Shown: positions 36,608 through 45,448, counted from the first letter of the stretch. The stretch: DNA of 64,000 bases from Flavobacterium nitrogenifigens (GCF_003254565.1 NZ_QJRI01000178.1:1-64000); one strand, 5' to 3'. Numbers and translations: made by a program. The notes: generated by a model not told the origin, from the letters alone.

Positions 36608-36652
36608 GGGTATACATTTTTACATATAATTCTAGGTTACCTATACTTTTTT
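36599..36652 (+). promoter_or_regulatory. Attenuator region of the threonine operon
   Basis: TACCCC pairs with GGGGTA (36599-36613), overlapping the leader stop codon. The same GGGGTATA can alternatively pair weakly with TATAC at 36642-36646, which is followed by a T-run (36647-36652), so the two structures are mutually exclusive. Which one acts as terminator cannot be decided by eye. Confidence 0.5.
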
Positions 36653-36740
36653 CTTGAAAGAAGAGAGTTATTGGATACATAAAAAACATTTACAAAGAAA
36701 AAAAAGTTGCAGTTTTCAGTTTCAGTTCACAGTTGATAAC

Positions 36741-36780
36741 CTTTGAACCTTTGCCACTCAAAACCTTTGCACCTTATTAA
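36741..36780 (+). repeat. Octamer array upstream of thrA
   Basis: Five 8-base units (CTTTGAAC, CTTTGCCA, CTCAAAAC, CTTTGCAC, CTTATTAA) in strict phase, ending 14 bases before the thrA ATG. It is preceded by a CAGTTTTCAGTTTCAG-like repeat (36710-36735). Confidence 0.85.
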
Positions 36781-36794
36781 AAAATATCACAAAA

Positions 36795-39242
36795 ATGAAA
36801 GTATTAAAATTTGGCGGAACTTCGGTTGCCAATGCTCAAAATATAAAACTCGTTCTCGACATTGTAAACCAAAAAGCAAAACAGGATCAACTCGTTGTTG
36901 TAGTTTCAGCACTAAGCAAAGTGACAGATTTACTACAATTAGCAGCCGCAAAAGCAGCCGCAAACGATGAAAGCTTTAGAGAAGTTGTGGCTGAAATCGA
37001 GAAAAAACACCTTGACACACTTAAAGAACTTATTCCCGTTAGCGAACAAAGCAGTTTGCTGAGTCATGTAAAAAGAATCATCAACCATTTAGAAACTTTA
37101 TTAGACGGCTGTTTCTTGCTTGGCGAATTATCTCCTAGAACTGCCGATACTATTTTAAGTTTTGGTGAATTGCTTTCTTCATTCATTATTGCTAAAGCCT
37201 ATGAGCAAATCAGTAAAGATGCAGTTTACAAAGACAGTAGAGAATTAATTAAAACAGATAATAACTTCGGAAAAGCTGTGGTTAACTTCGAAGTTTCAAA
37301 TAAATTGATTCAGGAATATTTTGGTTCGAATGAAGCGAAAATCAATATTATGCCTGGTTTTATAGCGCAGACTTTGGACGGAATCACTTCAACTTTAGGA
37401 CGCGGAGGTTCAGATTATACTGCTGCCATTATTGCTGGAGCAATCAACGCTGAACAATTGGAAATCTGGACTGACGTAAACGGAATGTTTACTGCAAACC
37501 CAAAAATCGTTAAACAAGCACAGCCAATTGCGAATATCTCTTATCAAGAAGCGATGGAATTGTCGCATTTTGGAGCAAAAGTATTGTATCCACCAACAAT
37601 TCAGCCAGTTTTAAGAAAAAACATTCCAATTTTAATCAAAAATACTTTTGAGCCAGAAGCTGAAGGGACTTTAATTTCGAATCAGGTTTCATCAAAAGAT
37701 ACTGTTGTAAAAGGAATTAGCCATATTGATCATATTTCGCTTGTAACTCTTGAAGGTCCAGGAATGATTGGAGTTGCAGGTTCATCAAGAAGATTATTCG
37801 AAGTATTATCTCAGGAAAAAATCAACGTGATTTTTATTACGCAAGCTTCTTCTGAGCATTCAATTTGTATCGGAATTCTGAATTCTGATGCTGATAATGC
37901 CGAAGCTGCAATCAACAGAGCTTTTGAAATCGAAATTTCACAAAACAAAATCGATCCTTGTTATGTAGAAAAAGACCTTTGCATTATTGCTTTAGTGGGT
38001 GAAAACATGAAAAATCACCAAGGTTTAAGCGGAAGAATGTTCAGCACTTTAGGAAAAAACAACGTAAATATTCGTGCCATTGCGCAAGGTGCTTCTGAAA
38101 GAAATATTTCGACTGTAATTAACGAAAGAGACGTTAAAAAAGCGTTGAATACTTTACACGAGAATTTCTTCGAAGAAAACACAAAACAGCTGAACCTATT
38201 TGTAATGGGAGTTGGAAATGTGGGTGAAAAATTCATCGAACAGATTCACAACCAAAGAAAGTTCTTAAAAGATAATTTAAAGATCAACGTTCGCGTAATT
38301 GCGTTGTCTAACTCAAGAAAAATGATTTTTGATGAAGACGGAATTTCATTAAAAAATTGGGATGCCGCTTTAGCAGAAGGCGAACCAGCAAGTATAGACG
38401 GATTCATCAAACGTGCAGAAGAACTGAATTTACGTAACAGCATTTTCGTGGACATCACGGCAAATGCGACAGTTTCTGAAGCATACGAGAAATTCTTAAA
38501 AGAGAGTATTGCCGTTGTAACTTGCAACAAAATTGCTTGTTCTTCTGCTTACGACAACTATAAAAAACTAAAAAGCTTATCACGCCAATACAATGCTCCT
38601 TTCTTGTTTGAAACGAATGTTGGTGCGGGATTGCCAATTATTGATACTGTAAAAAATCTGATTGCCTCTGGAGATAAAGTGCATAAAATTCAAGCAGTTT
38701 TATCTGGAAGTTTGAACTTTATTTTCAACAATTTTGACGAAAACAACTCTTTCCACGATGTGGTAAAAGAAGCTGGAGTTCAAGGTTTTACAGAACCAGA
38801 TCCAAAAATTGATTTAAGCGGAATCGACGTAGCGCGTAAAATTCTAATCCTAATTCGCGAAAGCGGTTACGAAATGGACATTGACGCAATTGCAAACGAA
38901 TCGTTCCTGCCAGCAGAGTGTTTAGCAACAACAAACAACGAAGATTTCTTCGCATCGCTAATCAAACATGCTGCTCATTTTGATGGCATTTACAAAGAAG
39001 CTTTAGCCAAAGATTCAAGATTGAAATACGTAGCGCAATTCGAAAACGGAAAAGCAAGCGTTGGTCTGCAATTCATTCCAAAAGATCATCCTTTCTACAA
39101 TTTAGAAGGAAAAGACAATATCGTATTGTTCTACACAGATCGTTACGTAGATCAGCCTTTATTGATCAAAGGAGCCGGTGCAGGAGCTGCTGTAACAGCA
39201 TCAGGAATTTTTGCAGACGTTATTAGAATAGGAAATATTTAA
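36795..39242 (+). CDS. thrA: Bifunctional aspartate kinase/homoserine dehydrogenase I
   Basis: ThrA catalyses the first and third steps from aspartate to threonine and methionine. The 815-residue chain starts with KFGGTS (4-9) of the kinase, followed by ACT regulatory domains (about 315-460, with GPGMIGVAGSSRRLFEVLS and QGASERNISTVI), and then homoserine dehydrogenase beginning LFVMGVGNVGEKFIEQ near 471. The fused ThrA layout allows feedback by threonine. It is the first structural gene of the operon behind thrL. Confidence 0.96.
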   Translation: MKVLKFGGTSVANAQNIKLVLDIVNQKAKQDQLVVVVSALSKVTDLLQLAAAKAAANDESFREVVAEIEKKHLDTLKELIPVSEQSSLLSHVKRIINHLETLLDGCFLLGELSPRTADTILSFGELLSSFIIAKAYEQISKDAVYKDSRELIKTDNNFGKAVVNFEVSNKLIQEYFGSNEAKINIMPGFIAQTLDGITSTLGRGGSDYTAAIIAGAINAEQLEIWTDVNGMFTANPKIVKQAQPIANISYQEAMELSHFGAKVLYPPTIQPVLRKNIPILIKNTFEPEAEGTLISNQVSSKDTVVKGISHIDHISLVTLEGPGMIGVAGSSRRLFEVLSQEKINVIFITQASSEHSICIGILNSDADNAEAAINRAFEIEISQNKIDPCYVEKDLCIIALVGENMKNHQGLSGRMFSTLGKNNVNIRAIAQGASERNISTVINERDVKKALNTLHENFFEENTKQLNLFVMGVGNVGEKFIEQIHNQRKFLKDNLKINVRVIALSNSRKMIFDEDGISLKNWDAALAEGEPASIDGFIKRAEELNLRNSIFVDITANATVSEAYEKFLKESIAVVTCNKIACSSAYDNYKKLKSLSRQYNAPFLFETNVGAGLPIIDTVKNLIASGDKVHKIQAVLSGSLNFIFNNFDENNSFHDVVKEAGVQGFTEPDPKIDLSGIDVARKILILIRESGYEMDIDAIANESFLPAECLATTNNEDFFASLIKHAAHFDGIYKEALAKDSRLKYVAQFENGKASVGLQFIPKDHPFYNLEGKDNIVLFYTDRYVDQPLLIKGAGAGAAVTASGIFADVIRIGNI

Positions 39243-39392
39243 AGGTGCTAAGGTTCTAAGATGCTAAGGTTCTGAGTTTTTTCAAAACTAATCTTAGCCT
39301 CTTAGAATCTCGAAACCTTAGAAACTAAAAAATAAACAGTTGCAAAGAAAAACTTAGAACCTTAGCATCTTAGCAACTCAGAACCTTTAAAA
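39242..39392. repeat. Facing octamer arrays between thrA and thrB
   Basis: An array in the complementary sense begins at the thrA stop codon (39242-39275), and two arrays in the direct sense (39293-39332 and 39353-39392) end just before the thrB start at 39397. The gap is almost entirely made of 8-base units. Confidence 0.85.
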
Positions 39393-39396
39393 AGAA

Positions 39397-40317
39397 ATGG
39401 AAATTAAACTTTTTTGCCCAGCAACTATTGCCAACCTCTCATGCGGATTTGACGTATTGGGACTTTGCTTAGACAATGCGGGCGACGAAATGATTGTTCG
39501 AAAAGTCGATCAAAAAGGAGTTCGAATCACTAAAATTGTCGGTGCCAATTTGCCTTTAGAAACTGAGAAAAACGTTTCTGGAGTTGCCGCTTTGGCCATG
39601 TTAGAAACTTTAGACGAATTAGACTTCGGATTCGAAATCGAAATTTATAAAAACATAAAAGCTGGAAGCGGAATCGGAAGCAGTGCGGCAAGTTCTGCGG
39701 GAGCGGTTTTCGGAATTAATGAATTATTGGGACGACCTTATTCTCGTAAAGATTTAGTTCAGTTTGCGATGCAGGGCGAGAAATTAGCCAGCGGAAACGC
39801 GCATGCCGACAACGTTGCCCCTGCCCTTTTAGGCGGATTTACTTTGGTAAGAAGTTATGCCCCGCTTGACATTATCAGAATTGATAGTCCAGAGGAATTG
39901 TACGCAACGGTGGTTCACCCGCAAATTGAGTTGAAAACGTCTGACGCTCGTTCGGTTTTAAAACAAAACGTTTCCCTAAAAAGCGCCATTATGCAATGGG
40001 GAAATGTAGGCGGATTGGTTGCAGGTCTTTACACCAAAGATTACGAATTAATCGGACGTTCACTTCATGATGAAATCGTAGAGCCTTTAAGAAGCGTTTT
40101 AATTCCAGGTTTCGACCAAATCAAACAAACGGCTTACGAAAACGGTGCTTTAGGTTCTGGAATCTCAGGTTCTGGCCCATCAATCTTCGCTTTAAGCAGA
40201 GGAAAAAACACAGCCGACCAAATCGCAAAAGCCATGAGCGACGTTTACGAAAAAATGAATTTACCGTATGAAATTCACGTCTCGAAAATCAATCCAGACG
40301 GCGTAAGAATTTTGTAG
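39397..40317 (+). CDS. thrB: Homoserine kinase
   Basis: ThrB phosphorylates homoserine. The 306-residue GHMP kinase starts MEIKLFCPATIANLSCGFDVLG and carries the phosphate-binding loop GSGIGSSAASSAGA (about 90-103) and GSGISGSGPSIFAL near the end. It is separated from thrA by 154 bases of octamer repeats and from thrC by a 466-base repeat-filled gap. Confidence 0.96.
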   Translation: MEIKLFCPATIANLSCGFDVLGLCLDNAGDEMIVRKVDQKGVRITKIVGANLPLETEKNVSGVAALAMLETLDELDFGFEIEIYKNIKAGSGIGSSAASSAGAVFGINELLGRPYSRKDLVQFAMQGEKLASGNAHADNVAPALLGGFTLVRSYAPLDIIRIDSPEELYATVVHPQIELKTSDARSVLKQNVSLKSAIMQWGNVGGLVAGLYTKDYELIGRSLHDEIVEPLRSVLIPGFDQIKQTAYENGALGSGISGSGPSIFALSRGKNTADQIAKAMSDVYEKMNLPYEIHVSKINPDGVRIL

Positions 40318-40373
40318 AAAAATATTAAGTACGAAGAATTAAGTATTAAGACAAAGTTTGTCAGGCTGAGCCC

Positions 40374-40449
40374 TTCGTTCCTCAGGATAAACTCCGTCGA
40401 AGCCCACGCAAAGTATGACACGTCCTGTTTGTCATCCTGAGGAACGAAG
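40374..40449. repeat. Inverted repeat with CCTTCGTTCCTCAGGA arms
   Basis: CTTCGTTCCTCAGGA at about 40374-40388 is complementary to TCCTGAGGAACGAAG at about 40434-40448. It is of the same general foldback type as the next element and the pair near 47-48 kb, and lies in the thrB-thrC gap (40318-40783), which has no gene. Confidence 0.8.
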
Positions 40450-40499
40450 GATCACACGAGAAGCTCGACAAAGAGTAGACACAAAGCATAGCCATGCAG

Positions 40500-40605
40500 T
40501 TTGTCATTTCGACGTAAGGAGAAAACTCCACGAGAAACTCGACAAAGATTAGTTCAACGTTGCGGAGTTATATGCGAAGATTTCTCCTTACGTCGAAATG
40601 ACAAA
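40500..40605. repeat. Foldback element with 23-base perfect arms
   Basis: TTTGTCATTTCGACGTAAGG and three further bases (40500-40522) are the exact complement of 40583-40605, around a 60-base centre that includes GCGAAGATTTC. It is a relative of the 129-base elements at 46951-47079 and 47895-48023. Confidence 0.88.
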
Positions 40606-40693
40606 AATGCTTAAAAATAACTATTGAAATAAAAAGATATTACCACAAAGCTTTGCGAACTCTGCGTTTTCAAAAGAAACCAATTCCTTTGCT

Positions 40694-40709
40694 CCCGATA
40701 GCTATCGGG
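40694..40709. repeat. 16-base palindrome CCCGATAGCTATCGGG, copy 2
   Basis: Identical to the copies at 2325 and 56319. Here it interrupts a CTTTGCGG-type repeat and is flanked by TTTGC and TTGCGG. Confidence 0.9.
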
Positions 40710-40757
40710 ATTGCGGTTAAATAAACACAAACCATTGGAATTTACATTTCAAATAAT

Positions 40758-40778
40758 CTAAAATCTAAAATCTAAAAT
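40758..40778. repeat. Tandem heptamer CTAAAAT, three copies
   Basis: Three exact units, complementary to the ATTTTAG run after pyrE (2270-2297), ending five bases before the thrC ATG. Confidence 0.88.
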
Positions 40779-40783
40779 TAGAA

Positions 40784-42073
40784 ATGAAATACTACAGTTT
40801 AAACCATAATGCCCCAAAAGTTTCTTTTCAAGAAGCTGTTATACAAGGATTAGCAACTGACAAAGGATTATATTTCCCAGAAAGCATCACACCGCTTGAT
40901 CCTTCTTTTTTTGATAAAATTGAAAGTTTAAGCCATGAAGAAATTGCTTTTGAAGCGATTAAACAATTTGTTGGCGACGAAATACCTGCAGAAAAACTAA
41001 AAGAAATCATTGCCGAAACTTTAGTTTTTGATTTTCCGGTTGTGAAAGTCGAAAACGGAATCTATTCGTTAGAATTATTTCATGGTCCTACAATGGCTTT
41101 TAAAGACGTTGGAGCGCGTTTTATGTCACGTTGTTTGGGCTATTTCAATAAAGACAAAAAAGACGCTAAAAACACTGTTTTAGTAGCTACTTCTGGAGAT
41201 ACAGGCGGAGCCGTTGCAAGCGGATTTTTAGGCGTTGACGGCGTTGATGTTGTCATTTTATATCCGTCTGGAAAAGTGAGCGATATTCAGGAAAAACAAT
41301 TGACTACTTTAGGGCAAAATATTAAAGCTCTTGAAGTTGACGGTGTTTTTGACGATTGTCAGGATATGGTGAAAAAAGCGTTTTTAGACGAAACTTTAGC
41401 GCACAAAAACCTGACTTCTGCCAACTCGATTAATATTGCACGCTGGTTACCGCAAATGTTTTATTTCTTCTTTGCTTACAAAGCGTTGAAAAGCCAAAAC
41501 AAACCTTTAGTTTTCTCTTGCCCAAGCGGAAACTTCGGGAATATATGCGCGGGAATTATGGCTAAGAAATTAGGTTTGCCTATTGAGCATTTCGTAGCTT
41601 CTACAAACGTAAACGACACGGTGCCAAGATTCTTAGAAAACGGAAAATACGACCCAAAACCTTCTAAAGCAACAATCTCTAACGCCATGGACGTTGGAAA
41701 CCCAAGCAACTTTATTAGAATTCAGGAATTGTACAACAACGACTTAAAAGCTTTCGAAAAAGACTTTTCTTCTTATAGTTATACAGACGAAGAAACGCTT
41801 GATGCTTTAAAGAAAATCTACAATACAGACGGTTATATTGCAGAACCGCACGGCGCTGTGGGTTATTTAGGTTTGAAAAAAGAACTGAAAAAACACCCTA
41901 ACGCCATTGGTATTTTCTTAGAAACAGCGCATCCTATTAAATTCTTAGATGTGGTTGAACCTGCTTTAGGAATTACACTTCCTATTCCTGCTCAAATTGA
42001 GAGCGTTATTAATGAGGAGAAAGTTAGTGTGAAAATTGGGACTTATGAGGAGTTGAAGAGTTTCTTGGGATAA
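40784..42073 (+). CDS. thrC: Threonine synthase
   Basis: ThrC converts O-phosphohomoserine to threonine with PLP. The 429-residue protein has the Schiff-base Lys107 in HGPTMAFKDVGARF and the phosphate-binding SGDTGGAVASGF loop near 137-148. It is the last gene of the threonine operon and is closed by an intrinsic terminator. Confidence 0.96.
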   Translation: MKYYSLNHNAPKVSFQEAVIQGLATDKGLYFPESITPLDPSFFDKIESLSHEEIAFEAIKQFVGDEIPAEKLKEIIAETLVFDFPVVKVENGIYSLELFHGPTMAFKDVGARFMSRCLGYFNKDKKDAKNTVLVATSGDTGGAVASGFLGVDGVDVVILYPSGKVSDIQEKQLTTLGQNIKALEVDGVFDDCQDMVKKAFLDETLAHKNLTSANSINIARWLPQMFYFFFAYKALKSQNKPLVFSCPSGNFGNICAGIMAKKLGLPIEHFVASTNVNDTVPRFLENGKYDPKPSKATISNAMDVGNPSNFIRIQELYNNDLKAFEKDFSSYSYTDEETLDALKKIYNTDGYIAEPHGAVGYLGLKKELKKHPNAIGIFLETAHPIKFLDVVEPALGITLPIPAQIESVINEEKVSVKIGTYEELKSFLG

Positions 42074-42095
42074 CCATTTATTATTATCATCTTAC

Positions 42096-42129
42096 AACGA
42101 CTGAAAATAAATTTCAGTCGTTTTTTTTT
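42096..42129 (+). terminator. Intrinsic terminator of the threonine operon
   Basis: AACGACTGAAA pairs with TTTCAGTCGTT around five bases, followed by Ts. Confidence 0.92.
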
Positions 42130-42212
42130 ATTTCAATACTCTAAAATTATTTTGAGTTATAAAATAAAAATTCAAGTACGGAAATCCGTAAAAATTGGCA
42201 AGAAAAAAAACA

Positions 42213-42220
42213 TATATTTG
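42213..42220 (+). promoter_or_regulatory. -7 box of the Ntn-hydrolase gene
   Basis: TATATTTG is an exact TAnnTTTG match with a TTG at 42195. It lies 110 bases upstream of the ATG at 42331. Confidence 0.5.
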
Positions 42221-42297
42221 AAAATTAAGAAACCGAAATAAAGCTTCACTTATCTAGCCGATTTTTAGATGTACATGTGAAAGTTTGTTTCGCATAT

Positions 42298-42324
42298 AAA
42301 TGATTTAGCAACAATTTTAAAACC
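42298..42324 (+). repeat. 28-base leader repeat, copy 1
   Basis: AAATGATTTAGCAACAATTT and the next bases recur, with a few substitutions, at 43251-43277. Both copies lie just upstream of a coding start. Confidence 0.6.
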
Positions 42325-42330
42325 TAAATT

Positions 42331-43035
42331 ATGTCAGTAATTATTGCAGTTTACACACCAACAGGAATAGTAATTTCTGGTGACAGTAGAACTACGGGGG
42401 CATTTAATCAAACAGTTCCAAATCCTCAAAATCCACAACAACAAATTAATATTCAGACAATGATCACATTATCTGATGCAACACTAAAAGTTTTTAAAAT
42501 ATTTGATAAATATGGTATTGGAACATTTGGAGATGCACAAATTGACGATTTACCGATTGCTCACTATATAGAACAATTTGAAATTAATAATCTTGCAAAC
42601 CCGCCACGAACAACAAATGACTTGGTAACAGACTTGTTAAATTATTTTAGACAGTTTAATCCAATACCTAAAACTGGTTTTGTTGTTGCAGGATATGATA
42701 ATAACGATCCATTCGTTTTTGGAGTTGACATATTTAATAATGTGGGCCAAAGACATAATTATATTCAGCCTCAAAACCAAATTAACTATGGAATTGTAAG
42801 AGGTGGTGATACAGATGTAATAAATAGACTTTTGAATAACCCGCAAAGATTACCAATATTCCAAACAATGAACTTACAAGACGGTGTTGACTTTTCGAGA
42901 CACTTAATAAGAACAACTATTGACCAAATGAGATTTGAACCAGCTGTTCCAACAGTTGGCGGAGAAATAGATACTTTAATAATTACCAACAACAAAACTG
43001 AGTTTTTAAATAAAAAGAAATTAAGTTGTAAATAA
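42331..43035 (+). CDS. Proteasome/HslV-like Ntn hydrolase with Ser nucleophile
   Basis: The 234-residue protein resembles the proteasome beta/HslV/Anbu fold. With the initiator Met removed, Ser2 takes the position of catalytic Thr1; Asp18 in VISGDSRTTG then falls at position 17, where the family has Asp17, and Arg20 matches Arg19. Lys53 in TLKVFKIF aligns with Lys33, allowing for an insertion of about 19 Pro/Gln/Asn-rich residues (26-44), and GTFGDAQID follows like the GTMAGGAAD segment. It has no signal peptide. The assignment comes from pattern reading alone and the substrate is unknown. Confidence 0.6.
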   Translation: MSVIIAVYTPTGIVISGDSRTTGAFNQTVPNPQNPQQQINIQTMITLSDATLKVFKIFDKYGIGTFGDAQIDDLPIAHYIEQFEINNLANPPRTTNDLVTDLLNYFRQFNPIPKTGFVVAGYDNNDPFVFGVDIFNNVGQRHNYIQPQNQINYGIVRGGDTDVINRLLNNPQRLPIFQTMNLQDGVDFSRHLIRTTIDQMRFEPAVPTVGGEIDTLIITNNKTEFLNKKKLSCK

Positions 43036-43041
43036 AAAACT

Positions 43042-43174
43042 GGTACTAACAGCCATTTGGCGAGATCGGAGTTTGGGGCTGAATTTAAAAATGGTTTTAT
43101 ATTTGCAAAATTTGTGTTTAACCGAAAAATCTTGCATCTTTATTCCCCAACCTCGCCCGCTAGCGTTAGTGTCC
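43042..43174 (+). repeat. Long imperfect foldback after the Ntn-hydrolase gene
   Basis: ACTAAC, GGCGAG and TTTGGGG on the left (43045-43079) pair with CCCCAA, CTCGCC and GTTAGT on the right (43145-43170), giving nested stems around about 65 bases. It begins six bases after the upstream stop codon. Its layout recalls integron attC sites, but the end boxes do not fit RYYYAAC/GTTRRRY. Confidence 0.65.
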
Positions 43175-43250
43175 TACTCGTTAACACAAAATATACATAA
43201 ACTAAATGCTTACGAAAGCAGAAATATCTACGAATATTTATTTCAACTAC

Positions 43251-43277
43251 AAATGAGTTAGTAACAATTTCAAAATA
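43251..43277 (+). repeat. 28-base leader repeat, copy 2
   Basis: Second copy of 42298-42324, ending 12 bases before the next gene. Confidence 0.6.
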
Positions 43278-43289
43278 CATAACAATTAA

Positions 43290-44051
43290 ATGAAAAAAAT
43301 TGTCGAGTATGTACCTATTATAACAGTTTGTTTAATTTATTTTGGTTTCTGCAATTTACATTATTACTATAAAGAATTTAATATAGATATTTATCACTAT
43401 ATAAGTAATACAGAGATTTTACTTTCTTTTTTGCCAACAATCGTTCTCTTGGCATCAACACTATATATATTTGTATATAATAGACTTATCAATCATCCAG
43501 ATTTTATAAAAACAAACAATGATAAAGAAATCATTGAAGATGATAGCATTGAAGAAAGGGAGGGGATTAAACCTCAACAAAAAAAGAAAATATGGCGTAT
43601 TTTATCAACTTTTCCCGTACCACTACTTTTATTACTTCTTATTGAAAGTGTTTCTACTATAATTTTGACTAAATATTTTTGCTTGAAAACTTATGAATTA
43701 CAAGATGTAAATTTAATTTATGCATGTCTCTTTTTATCTGTAATTTACTTTTCCAGTACTCTTTTTAAAAATCAAAATCTCATAAACGACAATATATTAT
43801 TAATTACTATATTTTCTGTCATTTATATCGGAAATCAAATTAGTACTTATAGAAAATTAGATGCCGATAAAATTAAGGATGGCATATCTAATAGAAAAAT
43901 TATATTTGAATATAGTGGTAAAAAAATATCTACTTCCAATCAAAATGTTTATATAGGTCAAACTCAATCTCATCTTTTTTTGTACAATATTAAGAACAAG
44001 AGTACTTACGTATACAAAACAGAAAATATTGATTCTTTGATTATAAAATGA
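43290..44051 (+). CDS. Membrane protein of unknown function
   Basis: The 253-residue protein has five predicted membrane helices (about 7-25, 41-62, 106-126, 142-160, 167-184), with a charged loop (DKEIIEDDSIEEREGIKPQQKKK) between the second and third, and a small soluble C-terminal domain. I do not recognise the family. The AT-rich codon use and the foldback elements on both sides suggest an accessory gene, possibly acquired. Confidence 0.7.
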   Translation: MKKIVEYVPIITVCLIYFGFCNLHYYYKEFNIDIYHYISNTEILLSFLPTIVLLASTLYIFVYNRLINHPDFIKTNNDKEIIEDDSIEEREGIKPQQKKKIWRILSTFPVPLLLLLLIESVSTIILTKYFCLKTYELQDVNLIYACLFLSVIYFSSTLFKNQNLINDNILLITIFSVIYIGNQISTYRKLDADKIKDGISNRKIIFEYSGKKISTSNQNVYIGQTQSHLFLYNIKNKSTYVYKTENIDSLIIK

Positions 44052-44064
44052 GAATCCTGCCCCC

Positions 44065-44146
44065 GCTAGCGCGAGCGTCCCGCTCGTGAACACAAAGAAA
44101 TTCAAAAACCAATTGGAACGAGCACGAGCGGGACGCTCGCGATAGC
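44065..44146. repeat. 24-base inverted repeat GCTAGCGCGAGCGTCCCGC
   Basis: The arm 44065-44088 and the arm 44123-44146 are complementary with one mismatch. Related single copies of the left arm, each followed by CGTTAACACAAA or CGTGAACACAAAG, occur at 43158-43190 and 45392-45428. Confidence 0.85.
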
Positions 44147-44312
44147 AAGTGAATTTACAAATTTAAATTTATTCAAAAATATAAAACATTAGGTTAAGCT
44201 ATTTTCTAATGCACTTTATAAATTTCTTCAACCAAAAATTCCTTACAAATATAAATTAGAAATGAGTCCTTTTTTTGTAGCTTCGTTTTCGTTCAACTTG
44301 ATATTTAAAACT

Positions 44313-44897
44313 ATGCAAAAAAAAATCACTTTCCTTTCATTAATTCTCTTGATATCTTGTCAAAAAAATGAAACCGTTTATAGAAATAATGAAGAACCAA
44401 AAGCTTTCGAGGAAAAATCTATTGATTTAGGAAGACTTAAAAGTGGTAATGATTTAATCGAAGACTTATTTCAGGAACTTGTAGACAAGTCTCCTGAGCT
44501 TAAAAGTTTAGAGAATGAATTAAAAGAACTGAAAACAGGAGATACAACAGATATTTTTTATAATTACAATCAAAAATCTGAAGACTATTATGCATCGGCA
44601 AACAGACATATTAATAGCATTCGAGATAGTGTAATGAAACAGAAAATCTTAAATCTGATTGCAAAAAGCGAAGAAAAATATAGCATTCAAAAATCTAATG
44701 TAGAGAATTTAACCAAAACGATCAATCAAAAAAGAAGTGAAATCAGTGATTATTATAACACCTTAAAGATTGTTTTAACGATTCCGCTAATTGAACAATA
44801 TCAAAAACAACATCTTCCAAATAAAGCTCCATTTGAAAAATTAATAGAAAAAGAAAATAGCTTAATTGAAAAGATAAAAAGCAATACTCCACGTTAG
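44313..44897 (+). CDS. Small lipoprotein with coiled coil
   Basis: From the ATG at 44313 it is a 194-residue lipoprotein (signal ending LILLISC). An alpha-helical, charged body follows, rich in Lys/Glu with likely coiled coil from about 45 to 160. I do not recognise the family. The longer reading from 44262 would put 17 residues before the lipoprotein signal and is unlikely. Confidence 0.6.
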   Translation: MQKKITFLSLILLISCQKNETVYRNNEEPKAFEEKSIDLGRLKSGNDLIEDLFQELVDKSPELKSLENELKELKTGDTTDIFYNYNQKSEDYYASANRHINSIRDSVMKQKILNLIAKSEEKYSIQKSNVENLTKTINQKRSEISDYYNTLKIVLTIPLIEQYQKQHLPNKAPFEKLIEKENSLIEKIKSNTPR

Positions 44898-44954
44898 CAA
44901 AGAGGAATTAGCTTGCAACTAAAAATAGAATTAACAGAAACAAATTCTAAATTG

Positions 44955-45386
44955 ATGAATAAATATATTTTACTTCTAATACTTCTAATCTTGATCAGTT
45001 GCAAATCTGAATCAATTTTGACTGGTAGAAAATATCAAACCAATTCCGTAAATGAAGGCATATATACATTTGATATGAAAAGTCATAATTATTCTGAGAA
45101 AAAGGTTAGTGGAACAATTGCAAAAGGAAAATTCAAAACTTTCGTGTTAAGCTCCGAAAAAACTTTAATTGTTTGTAACGACATGATTTTGAGAAAAACA
45201 AGTGATGATATTGAAGAAATGAATAATATTGGTGACTCGCTTGTTGCAGCCGTGTTTAATAGATATAAAAATCTAGGATCGACAGTTTTTGAAATAACTT
45301 CAAAAGAAAAAAAATTATCATTTCGAAAAACATATGTAAATCAATTACAACAAACCGAAAGTGAAGGAACTTTAATTGAAAAATAA
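44955..45386 (+). CDS. Small lipoprotein of unknown function
   Basis: From the ATG at 44955 the 143-residue protein has a lipoprotein signal (NKYILLLILLILISC). Its body has strand-like segments (GIYTFDMKSHNYSEKKVSG, GKFKTFVLSSEKTLIVCND), as in small lipoproteins of Bacteroidota. No family is recognised. It follows the coiled-coil lipoprotein by 57 bases, so the two may be co-transcribed. Confidence 0.6.
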   Translation: MNKYILLLILLILISCKSESILTGRKYQTNSVNEGIYTFDMKSHNYSEKKVSGTIAKGKFKTFVLSSEKTLIVCNDMILRKTSDDIEEMNNIGDSLVAAVFNRYKNLGSTVFEITSKEKKLSFRKTYVNQLQQTESEGTLIEK

Positions 45387-45448
45387 ATCCCTTCGCTAGG
45401 GCGAGCATCCAATTCGTGAACACAAAGAAAATTCAAAAGCCAATCAAA

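Noticed and set aside
36741..39392. A CRISPR array made of the octamer repeats
   Set aside because: Units are contiguous, 8 bases long and without spacers, and no cas genes are present.
40318..40783. A hidden gene between thrB and thrC
   Set aside because: All three frames on both strands are broken and the region is explained by inverted repeats, a palindrome and a heptamer run.
43042..43174. A true integron attC site
   Set aside because: The end boxes do not fit RYYYAAC and GTTRRRY and no integrase is in the window, so only an attC-like layout is claimed.
43073..43261. A 62-codon frame between the Ntn-hydrolase and membrane-protein genes
   Set aside because: It runs through a foldback element and the 28-base leader repeat, so its codons are explained by repeats.
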